Source: a virus
DNA: 48,720 bases
Strand: one strand, 5' to 3'
Virus record (IMG/VR): IMGVR_UViG_3300044491_002661
Location: 1 to 48,720 of that record
The notes below the pieces were generated by a model. The model saw only the letters and a program-made list of their open reading frames with translations. It did no database searches and was not told the origin of the DNA. Of this stretch, positions 9,301 to 17,202 are shown in pieces; positions within the stretch are counted from its first letter, which is position 1; each line of letters starts with the position of its first letter. A program made the position numbers and the translations under genes.

Positions 9301-10201
9301 TTTCAGAGGCATAAATGATATAGACAGTCCAAGCACCGCAGTGAGTGTTGCAGATGGTGCTTGTTTGCTGTTCTCTAGTGGCGGTACAAGAACAACAAAC
9401 GCTTGTACAGTTACCAATAATACTACTGGAATGACTACCCAAAACAGTCTCAACAGTGGTGGCGCCGGCGAAGCGATGGCAGCTTGTTGGAAATTTTATG
9501 CAGATGGAGACACTAGACCTTCCAGTGTGCAATTTAATTACTCCAACGGCAGCGGCTCTAATAGAGAAACAGCTATTGCAGGATGTATAGTACTACACAC
9601 TGATAACTCAGGAACTGGTGAATGGGATTATGTAAACACTAACGAATATACATTTAACGGATTACAAACCACAAATACACTAGTATCTCCTGCATTAATG
9701 CCACATGCTAGTAATGTAGTAACTGGGTTTGATTTGGAATTTGAAGCAGAAATTGATCCGAATCACAGTTCCAACCAATGGGTGATTTGTACGTACAACC
9801 AAGGCGGCGGTTATAATTCTGCCGAAGGATATCTTGTTGGGTACTACGACTGGAGCAATGGAAGCTACAGTGGACCACAGTTGAGTATTGCAGGCCAGTC
9901 ACTAGGCGGCTATGGTTATGCAGCTGGACAACAATGGTCAAGTAGTTATACTAAATTCTTTGTAAGTTTTAGAATTTATAATACTATTGAATCAAGAAAC
10001 TGGTTCTATCAAGCAAGTGCTGGGTCTAACTTAGCAGGAAATAGTAAAACAGCGAATGGTATTGTACTAGATGGCGACGGCGGTAGCGCTGGCGGTATTG
10101 ATTGGAATCAATTGATGATTGGTGCAGGAACTAGCGGCGGCGGCACTACTCAGAACCCATTCAAAGGCAAAATAAAAAATATAAAAATAAGAAGTGCATG
10201 A
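6350..10201 (+). CDS. Multidomain tail fibre with two cupredoxin-like domains, 1283 aa
   Basis: Begins MAINKIPGEAIEDNAI, a typical fibre start. Domains visible in order: a cupredoxin-like domain (about 190-275) with His in GHPFYF and the type-1 copper motif C-x2-H-x2-M in YYQCGIHSAM; YTDARVD fibre units (about 410-430); an IPT/TIG-like domain (about 475-565); an Ig-like putative domain (about 575-650; 'YTIVSGSLPSGLSLSG'); a second cupredoxin-like domain (about 670-775; HPIYF and YYQCSNHSSM); and a C-terminal LamG/concanavalin-like domain (about 1120-1283). C-x2-H-x2-M is the ligand spacing of amicyanin. The fold and function are inferred from family patterns: an adhesion fibre whose beta-sandwich domains may bind copper or be structural only. 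Confidence 0.7.
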   Translation: MAINKIPGEAIEDNAITSDSIAANSIPIENLSNVNLSIAPETLTIDVAAPAAGQDTQWLWNWLTSSLPYARRAITNSNELNVPLYKQGTYTVNNFAKTQYGSMTQAHTIHLKWIDGAGTQNNISWVTDQGTFTDSHPDINGGADTTVQRLSISVPSTITPPTLTAPSVTYNVSNDAAGAYAFSGPRAGNNPNIGPLRRGGTYTFDITATGHPFYFTTDNGTNFSTGTYFGEYTNGVTGSRTDNGTVTFTVPNNAPDTLYYQCGIHSAMRGAVTIKDLAVETNINGNYVVYAQHTQEGHKTPVELRPIPSLVNQMCLVYDASTNTFVPQDLSTYVENTPSFENKIREVAGTAQLVVEDGTTVITSVNVYDDSTYLPLTDNNAGDQAFATDTNILYIWDGSAWQQAGTTNTDDLTEGSTNVFYTDARVDARISNNFVLPTGTTAQRPSTPTVGMLRYNTDTATVEKYTSTSWYSLNTFPTITDISYASGADATEPLGGELVTVTGTNFVIGSTLLLDNVSISYSVVSDTQITFTAPAKTAGDYDLVLVSPQGAQATSLNAISYNGVPNWTTTAGSLGSFNEGDSVSISLVASEPDAGTITYTIVSGSLPSGLSLSGNIISGTAPAELSDTSYPFTIRATDNENQFTDRSFSITTIASATYAVAPSGATAYTADVTASGSSAYTFSNATDRDGAVSGDNDSINILAGDTITITNNAGSSHPIYFKTVQGTGTGNLVTGATGQGASGGSDISWTPTVPGTYYYQCSNHSSMNGTIIVAAVEAAEGSAFTFNLTTTNVPDSTTLYWTIENVTTADVDFSSTSGSFTVTSNSASFTVTPIDESNAEGGELFYVRVRTVSTSGSVVAESAQVQAIEGGISSLTYLARTDSGDNSTATLSLPSNIQSGDLLIITEYGPDVTTDISWGGNYGSQGFTKLADAEHAAVDQRIWYKIASGTESGATWSGQTGSNEIAACWHYRANAPIVSISAKHFRGINDIDSPSTAVSVADGACLLFSSGGTRTTNACTVTNNTTGMTTQNSLNSGGAGEAMAACWKFYADGDTRPSSVQFNYSNGSGSNRETAIAGCIVLHTDNSGTGEWDYVNTNEYTFNGLQTTNTLVSPALMPHASNVVTGFDLEFEAEIDPNHSSNQWVICTYNQGGGYNSAEGYLVGYYDWSNGSYSGPQLSIAGQSLGGYGYAAGQQWSSSYTKFFVSFRIYNTIESRNWFYQASAGSNLAGNSKTANGIVLDGDGGSAGGIDWNQLMIGAGTSGGGTTQNPFKGKIKNIKIRSA

Positions 10202-10210
10202 TAACAGCTA

Positions 10211-10239
10211 AATATGTGTAGCAGACTAGGACACATATT
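10211..10239 (+). repeat. Perfect 9-bp inverted repeat abutting a start codon
   Basis: aatatgtgt (10211-10219) pairs with acacatatt (10231-10239) across an 11-base loop. The right arm ends at the base before the ATG at 10240, and the loop contains 'agg', the only Shine-Dalgarno-like bases. No U-run follows, so it is not a standard terminator. A translation-control hairpin is possible. Confidence 0.5.
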
Positions 10240-12081
10240 ATGGTGAGTAAAAATTTCGAATTAGGTAGTTTAGCCAATCAACTAAACGTAGATCAAAGTA
10301 CAGGTGAAGTCACAGCCATTAACATGGACAGTGATGTCATCACTGAAGGCACTAGTAATTTATACTTTACTGATACTCGTGTAGACACAAGAGTAAGCAA
10401 CTTAGTAGTTGGTGGCTCAAACATTACAACAACATATGATGCTGTTAACGGAACTTTGACCATAGATGGTCAGAGCGGCTACAGCGATAGTGATGTAAAC
10501 ACATTCTTAGCAGGTGGCACAGCAGGTAACATTGTTACAACTGGATACTTAGCTGGTCCTGCTAACTTTGTCATTGACCCAGCAGGCATAGGAGACAACA
10601 CAGGCACAGTAGTTATTGCTGGTAATCTACAAGTTGATGGTACAACAACCACAGTTAACAGTACTACATTAGCAATCAGTGATAAAGAAATTGTAGTTGC
10701 CAAAGATGCGGTTAGTGCAGCAGGTGCCAATGGCGCTGGTATTAAAGTAGAATTTGTAAATGCAACTATGCTTTACAATGCAATTAGTGATCGTTGGGTA
10801 TTCAACAAAACCATAGAAGCTGATGTATTCAGCATTGCAAATCACAATTTAGACAGTCTAGGTGATGTGAATCTATCAGTTGCTCCTGTAGATGGACAAG
10901 CACTAATATGGGATAATGCTAACAGTGAATGGATAGCAGGAGATAGTTTTAGTCAAAGTGACTTTGATGCAGCTATTGCTCTTACAAGTGTAGGAGATCT
11001 TCAAGACGTTGATATTACTACTGTAGTACCTGGTAGCGGAGAAGCATTGGTTTGGAACGGTTCTAAGTTTGCTCCAGGAACAACATTCAGTCAAAACGAT
11101 TTTAACACTGCGTTTGCAGCTAAGACCACAACAGACTTAACAGAAGGTACAAACTTATATTATACAAATGCTAGAGTAGATCAACACTTAGCAAGCGGTC
11201 TAGTAGGAAACATAGTAGTTGGAGATATTAGCGCACAAGATGTTAACGTTGCAGGAGACTTAAACGTTGCAGGTACAACCACAACAGTTAATCAAACAAC
11301 ACTTACAGTTTCAGATAGTAAAATATTTTTAGCAGATGGCAACATTGCAGACTTTATTGATATCGGAACAATATACAATTACAATGATGGTTCTAATAGA
11401 ACAGCAGGTATATTCAGAGACGCTAGTGATGGCAAGTTTAATTTTTATACAAATTACTTACCAGCAGTAGGAACGACACTAGACAAAACACATCCGAGCT
11501 ATACTGGCGGAACAATTGTAGCCTACGAATTTGAAGGTCGAGTTGACTGGGATAATATTTACAACAAAGATGATGTTATTTTCAATAGTATTGAAGTTGG
11601 CGATATTACGGTTACTGGTACACAGACTATTAACAACGTTACAACAATTAGTAGCGCAAATCCTCTTATACTATTAAATGATACACCTAGTGCAAATATT
11701 GACACAGGTTTTGTAGGTTTGTATGAACAAAGCGGTGTTGATAGAGCAAGTGGTGTTTTTAGAGATGCAACTGATGGTAAGTTTAAATTTTTTACAAACA
11801 GTACACAAAACTTTAGTTCTAGTAGTACAGTTGATCCTAGTGCAACTGGATATACACTAGCACAAGTTGAAGCAGATGAGTTTCTAGGTGATATTCAGTG
11901 GAGTTATGTCAAAAATGCTCCTGCATTTGCAACTACACTTGGAGATTTAAGTGATGTAGATATCAATACTAATCCACCTAGTAACGGACAAGCACTAGTG
12001 TATAATGCAACTAACGCAGAATGGGTTCCTGGAGCCGGCGGCGGCGGCGGCAATGCATTATTTGGATATCTGAACTTATGA
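10240..12081 (+). CDS. Tail-fibre-like structural protein, 613 aa
   Basis: A paralogue of the first fibre gene. It carries the same 'DSDVNTFLAGGTAGN', 'GDNTGTVVIAGNLQVDG' and 'YYTNARVD' blocks, and two internal copies of a unit beginning near 'TTTVNQTTLTVSDSKIFL' and 'TQTINNVTTISSANPLIL' followed by 'GVFRDATDGKF' (the first copy reads GIFRDASDGKF). The C-terminus ends in a Gly-rich linker (GAGGGGG) and a short FGYLNL tail. No enzymatic motif. It probably forms a trimeric fibre or spike segment; this assignment rests on composition and on neighbours. Confidence 0.65.
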   Translation: MVSKNFELGSLANQLNVDQSTGEVTAINMDSDVITEGTSNLYFTDTRVDTRVSNLVVGGSNITTTYDAVNGTLTIDGQSGYSDSDVNTFLAGGTAGNIVTTGYLAGPANFVIDPAGIGDNTGTVVIAGNLQVDGTTTTVNSTTLAISDKEIVVAKDAVSAAGANGAGIKVEFVNATMLYNAISDRWVFNKTIEADVFSIANHNLDSLGDVNLSVAPVDGQALIWDNANSEWIAGDSFSQSDFDAAIALTSVGDLQDVDITTVVPGSGEALVWNGSKFAPGTTFSQNDFNTAFAAKTTTDLTEGTNLYYTNARVDQHLASGLVGNIVVGDISAQDVNVAGDLNVAGTTTTVNQTTLTVSDSKIFLADGNIADFIDIGTIYNYNDGSNRTAGIFRDASDGKFNFYTNYLPAVGTTLDKTHPSYTGGTIVAYEFEGRVDWDNIYNKDDVIFNSIEVGDITVTGTQTINNVTTISSANPLILLNDTPSANIDTGFVGLYEQSGVDRASGVFRDATDGKFKFFTNSTQNFSSSSTVDPSATGYTLAQVEADEFLGDIQWSYVKNAPAFATTLGDLSDVDINTNPPSNGQALVYNATNAEWVPGAGGGGGNALFGYLNL

Positions 12082-12087
12082 TAAATA
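12080..12087 (+). promoter_or_regulatory. T4-late-like promoter box (GATAAATA)
   Basis: GATAAATA overlaps the stop region of the 613-aa fibre gene, 20 bases before the ATG at 12108. 'aggaaag' provides a ribosome site between box and start. Confidence 0.5.
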
Positions 12088-12107
12088 TATAAAATAGGAA
12101 AGACTAA

Positions 12108-12437
12108 ATGCCAACGTTTCAAACATACAAAGCAGCAACACTAGACACAGCAACAGGAACAACTCTTGTTACATGTGGCACAGGACAACATTTTTTGCAT
12201 AGTGCATATGTTGCAAATGTGTATGGTAGTGCAATGGGTATAACACTTAAAGTACAACATGCTGACACGACAGTCACTTATGTAGCATACAAATACAAAG
12301 TTTTTCCAAATGAAACAGTTGATCTTGTCAAGGATAATAAGATTTATCTATTGACAGGTGATAAACTTATAGCACAAGCAGACAAAGCAGATGCATTTAC
12401 TATAAATGTAAGTCTGTTAGATGAGGCGAATCAATGA
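12108..12437 (+). CDS. Small virion-type protein, 109 aa
   Basis: A beta-rich protein with one fold-sized domain ('FQTYKAATLDTATGTTLVTCGTGQHFLHSAYVANVYG'). It resembles small structural proteins found in fibre clusters of marine T4-like phages; I know no named function. A good 'aggaaag' Shine-Dalgarno lies 9 bases upstream. Its stop overlaps the next start (ATGA), so it is coupled to the 90-residue protein that follows. Its place among fibre genes suggests a fibre-attachment or baseplate accessory role. Confidence 0.6.
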   Translation: MPTFQTYKAATLDTATGTTLVTCGTGQHFLHSAYVANVYGSAMGITLKVQHADTTVTYVAYKYKVFPNETVDLVKDNKIYLLTGDKLIAQADKADAFTINVSLLDEANQ

Positions 12438-12706
12438 CAACTAATGTAAATCGAACAGACAGTACAGGCGGTATTTACGAAGGTACACAGTATGGTGATA
12501 AAACTTTCTACGGATTTAAATTAGATCCGTTAACTGGCGATTGTACAGTGGAAATTATTAGAGCCGACGACGAAGACCCTATTATGTTACCGCAAGAAGA
12601 TAACATTGGAGGTGATGATTATAAACAACATTTTTGGAGTATCGATGCTATTGAGTTTGAATTCAACCATTCGACGGGTCATTTACAGATGAAGTTTTTG
12701 ACATAA
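12434..12706 (+). CDS. Unknown small protein in fibre cluster, 90 aa
   Basis: Starts at the ATG overlapping the upstream stop (ATGA). The product is acidic and mostly beta by appearance ('YGDKTFYGFKLDPLTGDCTVEII', 'DAIEFEFNHSTGHLQMKFL'). I do not recognise a family. Coupling to the 109-aa virion-type protein and position between two large fibres suggest a virion or assembly function. Confidence 0.55.
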   Translation: MTTNVNRTDSTGGIYEGTQYGDKTFYGFKLDPLTGDCTVEIIRADDEDPIMLPQEDNIGGDDYKQHFWSIDAIEFEFNHSTGHLQMKFLT

Positions 12707-12709
12707 ATA
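12702..12709 (+). promoter_or_regulatory. T4-late-like promoter box (CATAAATA)
   Basis: CATAAATA overlaps the stop codon of the 90-aa gene, 26 bases upstream of the 12736 ATG; 'agga' lies in between. Confidence 0.5.
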
Positions 12710-12735
12710 AGTGTATAAAGTAATAGGATCGACAG

Positions 12736-15700
12736 ATGGCAACAATATTAGACCTTGGTAAACTAAGATTTCACTTTGCAGGAGATTGGAGTGTTTCCAC
12801 TACTTACGAAGTTAACGACATCGTAAAATATGGTGGTAACGTTTATGTTTACAGCAACGTAGCAAGAACAGCAAGTAACCTCCCAACTGACCCGGCATAT
12901 TGGGCGTTAATGGTAGAAGGTTTTAAATTTAGACAAATATATGATGGAGCAACACAATATCGTGTTGGTGACGGGGTTGCACATGGTGGTGCAGTATATA
13001 TTGCTATAGCTGACAGCCAAGGTCAAACACCTCCAAATGGAGCCTATTGGAGCCAATTTGCAGATGGTATCCAATGGGAAGGTGCGTTTGATCCGACAGC
13101 CGCATATCAAGCAAATGATATTGTAAAATATGGTGCGCAGGCTTATATTGCTAAACAAGATACAACAGGTAATCTGCCCACACAAGCAACATATTGGGAT
13201 CAATTTGTAAGTGGTATCAGTGCAGAAGGCGTGTATAATGCAGTGCAAGCATATTTACCTGGAGACTTAGTAGCCTACGGTGCTAACATCTATCGTTGTA
13301 CAGCAGAATCAACAGGTAACCTTCCAACTGATCCTTCGAAATTTGAATTATACAATGTAGGTATCGACTATCAAGGTGAATGGCTAAATGTAAACACTTA
13401 TAAAATTGGGCAAACTGTGCGCTATGGCGGTAATACATATCGTGCTCGGTCAGACAACGCAGCATTAGCTCCTGATTTAAATCCAGGAACTTGGGAATTA
13501 ATACAAACAGGTGTTAATTTACGAGGTACATGGGTAACAGCTACATACTATGCTATTAACGACTTAGTAAATCATGGCGGTAATACATACCAATGTTTGA
13601 TCAGTCACACCGGTGGTTCATTTAACTCAGATTTAGCAGGCCCACCGCCAAAATGGCAAAAGTTTAACAGCGGTGTTCGCTACATGGGCGCATGGAGTGC
13701 AGGTACAACATATCTTAAAGATGATATTGTTAGTGAAAGTGTTAGTACATATATTGCTACACAAGACCATGTTGCTGGAAGTGACTTCTTTATAGACAAC
13801 GGTAATGGTTTATGGACTAGTTTTGTTGTTGGTGCGAGTTATGTTCTTCCATCTACTGTAGGACAAGCTGGTAAGTATCTACAAACACCGGATGGTGTGA
13901 ACTATAGCTGGCAGTTTAGTGGCGCTAATGATAAGATTTTTTATGTGTCGGAAGACAGCACTAGTAGTGCAGATGATGCAGATCACGGGGTTGCAATTGA
14001 CTATGCGTTTTCGAGTCTAAGATATGCATGTGATTATATCAATGCAGATTTAGCAAATAGATCCCCTGCTACAATTTTTATTAAAGATGGTACATATAAC
14101 GAACAACTTCCGATTCATATTCCTCCCAATGTAACAATTGTCGGTGACGGACAACGTAACTGTATCATTCAACCAGATACAGTCAATGATAATGGATTCG
14201 GTGTAGGTATTAGTGATGATGGTGTAACACCAAATGCTGAAACTACAATGTTCTTTGTGAATACAGGTACAATGATCGAAGGTGTGCTCCTTAAAGGATT
14301 AACAGGCTTCCAATTGGGAACCACAACACCCACAGATCCAGAAGATGCAACTGTTAAAGGTGTGTATTTTAGACTAGAACCAAATGCACCTATACTTAAA
14401 TCACCATATATCAAAGAATCTAGTGCATTTAGTACAGGCGGCGTAGGCGCAATTGTTGATGGTAGTATAACAGGAGCAGCAAGTAATCCAGGATCAATGG
14501 TGTTTCACACATTTACTCAAGTACACGACGGCGGCATTGGTTTTTGGATTAAAAATAACGGCCTCAGTGAGATTGTGTCTTGCTTTACTTATTATAACGA
14601 TATGGGCTACGTTGCAAGCGGCGGCGGCAAGATTCGTTCACTTAACGGAAACAATAGTTATGGTACATATGGGGCAATTAGTACAGGATTTGACACCACA
14701 GAAGATCCTGTAAGTGGTTATATGTACGGCGATTCAATCACATATGATCCAGCTACACTAAACAGTAGTGATGGATTTACTGTAGGAGATACACTTACAG
14801 GTATAACCAAAACTGGTAACAGAGTAGCGAGTAGTATTAGTATTGCAGAACAATCAGCTATTACAACAGGCGCGGCTCATAATTTATCCGACGGCGACCA
14901 AGTCAGTTTCGGTTCAGTTAATGAACCTGCGTGGTCTGCACTACTAGGTGATAATGCAGCTAACGATAGACGTACATGGTATGCAGATGTAATTGATGCA
15001 ACTAGTTTCAAACTATGTACTAACTATGACTTAACTAATTATTTTGATACTAGAGCTGAAGCTGGTTGGGGATTTGTAACAGAAACTATCAGTGATGCTA
15101 CACGTAGTAATCCTGTAATTTTAACAATAACAGGACATGGATATTCTAACGGTCAACTTATTCAAGCAGTAACAGGCGTAGTTGGCATGACAGAACTAAA
15201 TGGTAATGATTACTATGCAGGCAATGTAACAGCAAACACAGTTGAGATATTCACTGATGCTGGGCTTACAACTAGCGTGGATGGTACTGGATTTACTGCT
15301 TATGCCAATGGCGGTAGTGCTACTAGGATTCTAAATGGTACTACACTAACAGCATGTGATTTTGTAGTAGCTGATGTACCAGAAGCGGACATTGCAAACA
15401 TTCAAACTAACTTGGTAGTAAATCACAGACTTGTTATCACAAATCAAAGAATGGGTGTTAACGGTCAAACACTTAAAGTAAACGTTGGTCCCCCAGACTT
15501 TGGCGGATCCGGAAACAGATACTACTTTAACAACTGGATTGATCTTGCATTCAATGTGTACGATGAAAGACAATATATCTTTGAACAAAACGATACGAGT
15601 AATGTTGGACATCCGTTGTATATATCAACTGTTGCTAACGATTCCAGTGGGTCGAATGCAGTTTCAACAGGTGTAAGTTATTATTTGGACGGTGTAGCAC

Positions 15701-17145
15701 AGGCAGATTTAGCAACATATGTTGCTGGGTTTGACGCTGCTACATCTAGAGAAGTGAGATTTAAAATACCAGCTGGACAATCCGGTACTAATACAAGATT
15801 GTATATGTGTTGTTATGTTCACCCAGCAATGGGCAACGGTAGTATATATTTAAATGCGGCCAGCGCAGCAACAAAAGAAAGATTTATCGGAGGCCACCCA
15901 ATATTCTATCCTTGGCCAACGATATCTACTATCACAGCACAGGATGGACAATCAGCTGATGTTGCCGGAAATAATAATACAGGACAGTTTGGGTTCTCAC
16001 TAGTGTTAGGTGGATTAGATGAAGAACCAAGAGCAGGTAGTAGTATACAGTTTACATCCGGCCCAACATATAATCCAGCTGACAATTCAGATTATGCAGA
16101 CGATATTAACTACGGTGTCGACACAAATAGTTTTATTGTTACTAGTGTTAGTGGATATTCTGCAAATACTGATCCTCGAGTAGGCGGTGTAGCTACAATT
16201 ACATTAGCAAATGAAAAACAAAATACAGCTCCGAGCTATTATGGACAGCATTTTAATTTAAGATATAATTATAGCCAGGTGAGATTGACAGGTCATGACT
16301 TCTTGAGTATTGGTACAGGTGGTAGAACAACTACTAACTATCCCGGAGAACCTACACAACCAGCGGCTCAAGGTAATGAAGTAACAGAGACATATCCAGG
16401 TCGTGTTTACTTTGCAAGTACTGACCAAGATGGTAACTTTAGAGTTGGTAACTATTTTAGAATTGACCAAGCAACTGGTCGTGCAACATTGGATGCTAGT
16501 GCGTTTGATCTAAGCGGTCTTACAAGTTTGAGACTAGGTAGTATTGGTGCGCAACTAGGCGAAAGTATTAACGAATTTAGTGCAGATGGCTTATTGAGCG
16601 GTAACAGTAACACTGCTGTTCCAACAGAACAAGCTGTTAAAACTTATGTTGATACTGCTGTCACAGGTCTTGCTTCAGAAACATACGTTAATACACAAAT
16701 TGATAGTGGAGTTCCATTGACGACTAGAGGTGACGTATTAACTGTTGATGCATCTAATAACAACAAGAGATTGCCGATTGGCACCGAAGGTCAAACACTA
16801 TTGGCAAATGCTAGTGGAGATGTTTATTGGGGAGCAGTAAGCGGATACTATAGTTGGCAAATTGTAAGTACAGATGTTAACCCAGCTGTAAAACTAACAG
16901 GTTATTTGGTAGATACTACCACAACAGCAATTAACATTACGCTACCTGCTAGCCCAACTGTTGGAGACAGTGTATTCATACACGACTTTACAGGCAATGC
17001 TGATGTATATAATATCACAGTACTGCGTAATACTAACAAGATAATGGGTGTAGAAGACGATATGTTGATCGACTACCGTGATACTGCACTAGAATTAGTG
17101 TACACAAATGCTAACAGAGGATGGCAAGTTGTCAACTTGATCTAA
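12736..17145 (+). CDS. Giant tail fibre with seven carbohydrate-binding-type repeats, beta-helix and cupredoxin-like domain, 1469 aa
   Basis: Residues about 10-365 hold seven ~50-residue repeats of the form W/Y-x-x-x-x-x-Y-x-x-(G/N)D-x-V-x-Y/H-G-(G/A)-x-x-Y, each ending GNLPTDPxYW or similar. This is the layout of CBM5/12 (chitin-binding-type) modules. At about 410-480 ('STSSADDADHGVAIDYAF', 'IFIKDGTYNE', 'VTIVGDGQRN') begins a pectate-lyase-like right-handed beta-helix. Around 945-1040 is a cupredoxin-like domain with VGHPLYI and CYVHPAM, i.e. complete H / C-x2-H-x2-M ligands. The C-terminus carries 'LTTRGDVLTVD' and a short terminal domain. It is probably a polysaccharide-binding fibre. No catalytic depolymerase residues can be assigned by eye. 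Confidence 0.75.
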   Translation: MATILDLGKLRFHFAGDWSVSTTYEVNDIVKYGGNVYVYSNVARTASNLPTDPAYWALMVEGFKFRQIYDGATQYRVGDGVAHGGAVYIAIADSQGQTPPNGAYWSQFADGIQWEGAFDPTAAYQANDIVKYGAQAYIAKQDTTGNLPTQATYWDQFVSGISAEGVYNAVQAYLPGDLVAYGANIYRCTAESTGNLPTDPSKFELYNVGIDYQGEWLNVNTYKIGQTVRYGGNTYRARSDNAALAPDLNPGTWELIQTGVNLRGTWVTATYYAINDLVNHGGNTYQCLISHTGGSFNSDLAGPPPKWQKFNSGVRYMGAWSAGTTYLKDDIVSESVSTYIATQDHVAGSDFFIDNGNGLWTSFVVGASYVLPSTVGQAGKYLQTPDGVNYSWQFSGANDKIFYVSEDSTSSADDADHGVAIDYAFSSLRYACDYINADLANRSPATIFIKDGTYNEQLPIHIPPNVTIVGDGQRNCIIQPDTVNDNGFGVGISDDGVTPNAETTMFFVNTGTMIEGVLLKGLTGFQLGTTTPTDPEDATVKGVYFRLEPNAPILKSPYIKESSAFSTGGVGAIVDGSITGAASNPGSMVFHTFTQVHDGGIGFWIKNNGLSEIVSCFTYYNDMGYVASGGGKIRSLNGNNSYGTYGAISTGFDTTEDPVSGYMYGDSITYDPATLNSSDGFTVGDTLTGITKTGNRVASSISIAEQSAITTGAAHNLSDGDQVSFGSVNEPAWSALLGDNAANDRRTWYADVIDATSFKLCTNYDLTNYFDTRAEAGWGFVTETISDATRSNPVILTITGHGYSNGQLIQAVTGVVGMTELNGNDYYAGNVTANTVEIFTDAGLTTSVDGTGFTAYANGGSATRILNGTTLTACDFVVADVPEADIANIQTNLVVNHRLVITNQRMGVNGQTLKVNVGPPDFGGSGNRYYFNNWIDLAFNVYDERQYIFEQNDTSNVGHPLYISTVANDSSGSNAVSTGVSYYLDGVAQADLATYVAGFDAATSREVRFKIPAGQSGTNTRLYMCCYVHPAMGNGSIYLNAASAATKERFIGGHPIFYPWPTISTITAQDGQSADVAGNNNTGQFGFSLVLGGLDEEPRAGSSIQFTSGPTYNPADNSDYADDINYGVDTNSFIVTSVSGYSANTDPRVGGVATITLANEKQNTAPSYYGQHFNLRYNYSQVRLTGHDFLSIGTGGRTTTNYPGEPTQPAAQGNEVTETYPGRVYFASTDQDGNFRVGNYFRIDQATGRATLDASAFDLSGLTSLRLGSIGAQLGESINEFSADGLLSGNSNTAVPTEQAVKTYVDTAVTGLASETYVNTQIDSGVPLTTRGDVLTVDASNNNKRLPIGTEGQTLLANASGDVYWGAVSGYYSWQIVSTDVNPAVKLTGYLVDTTTTAINITLPASPTVGDSVFIHDFTGNADVYNITVLRNTNKIMGVEDDMLIDYRDTALELVYTNANRGWQVVNLI

Positions 17146-17164
17146 TTGGTCAACTTGATCTAAT
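17129..17164 (+). repeat. 18-bp tandem duplication of a gene end
   Basis: The last codons and stop of the giant fibre gene (VNLI stop) are repeated immediately after the stop: 17129-17146 and 17147-17164 match at 17 of 18 bases. The second copy is non-coding. Confidence 0.85.
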
Positions 17165-17166
17165 AG

Positions 17167-17174
17167 GATAAATA
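17167..17174 (+). promoter_or_regulatory. T4-late-like promoter box (GATAAATA)
   Basis: GATAAATA 28 bases upstream of the ATG at 17203, with a 'tgagga' Shine-Dalgarno close to the start. Confidence 0.55.
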
Positions 17175-17202
17175 AAAGTAATAAACATTTTGAGGAAATA
17201 AA

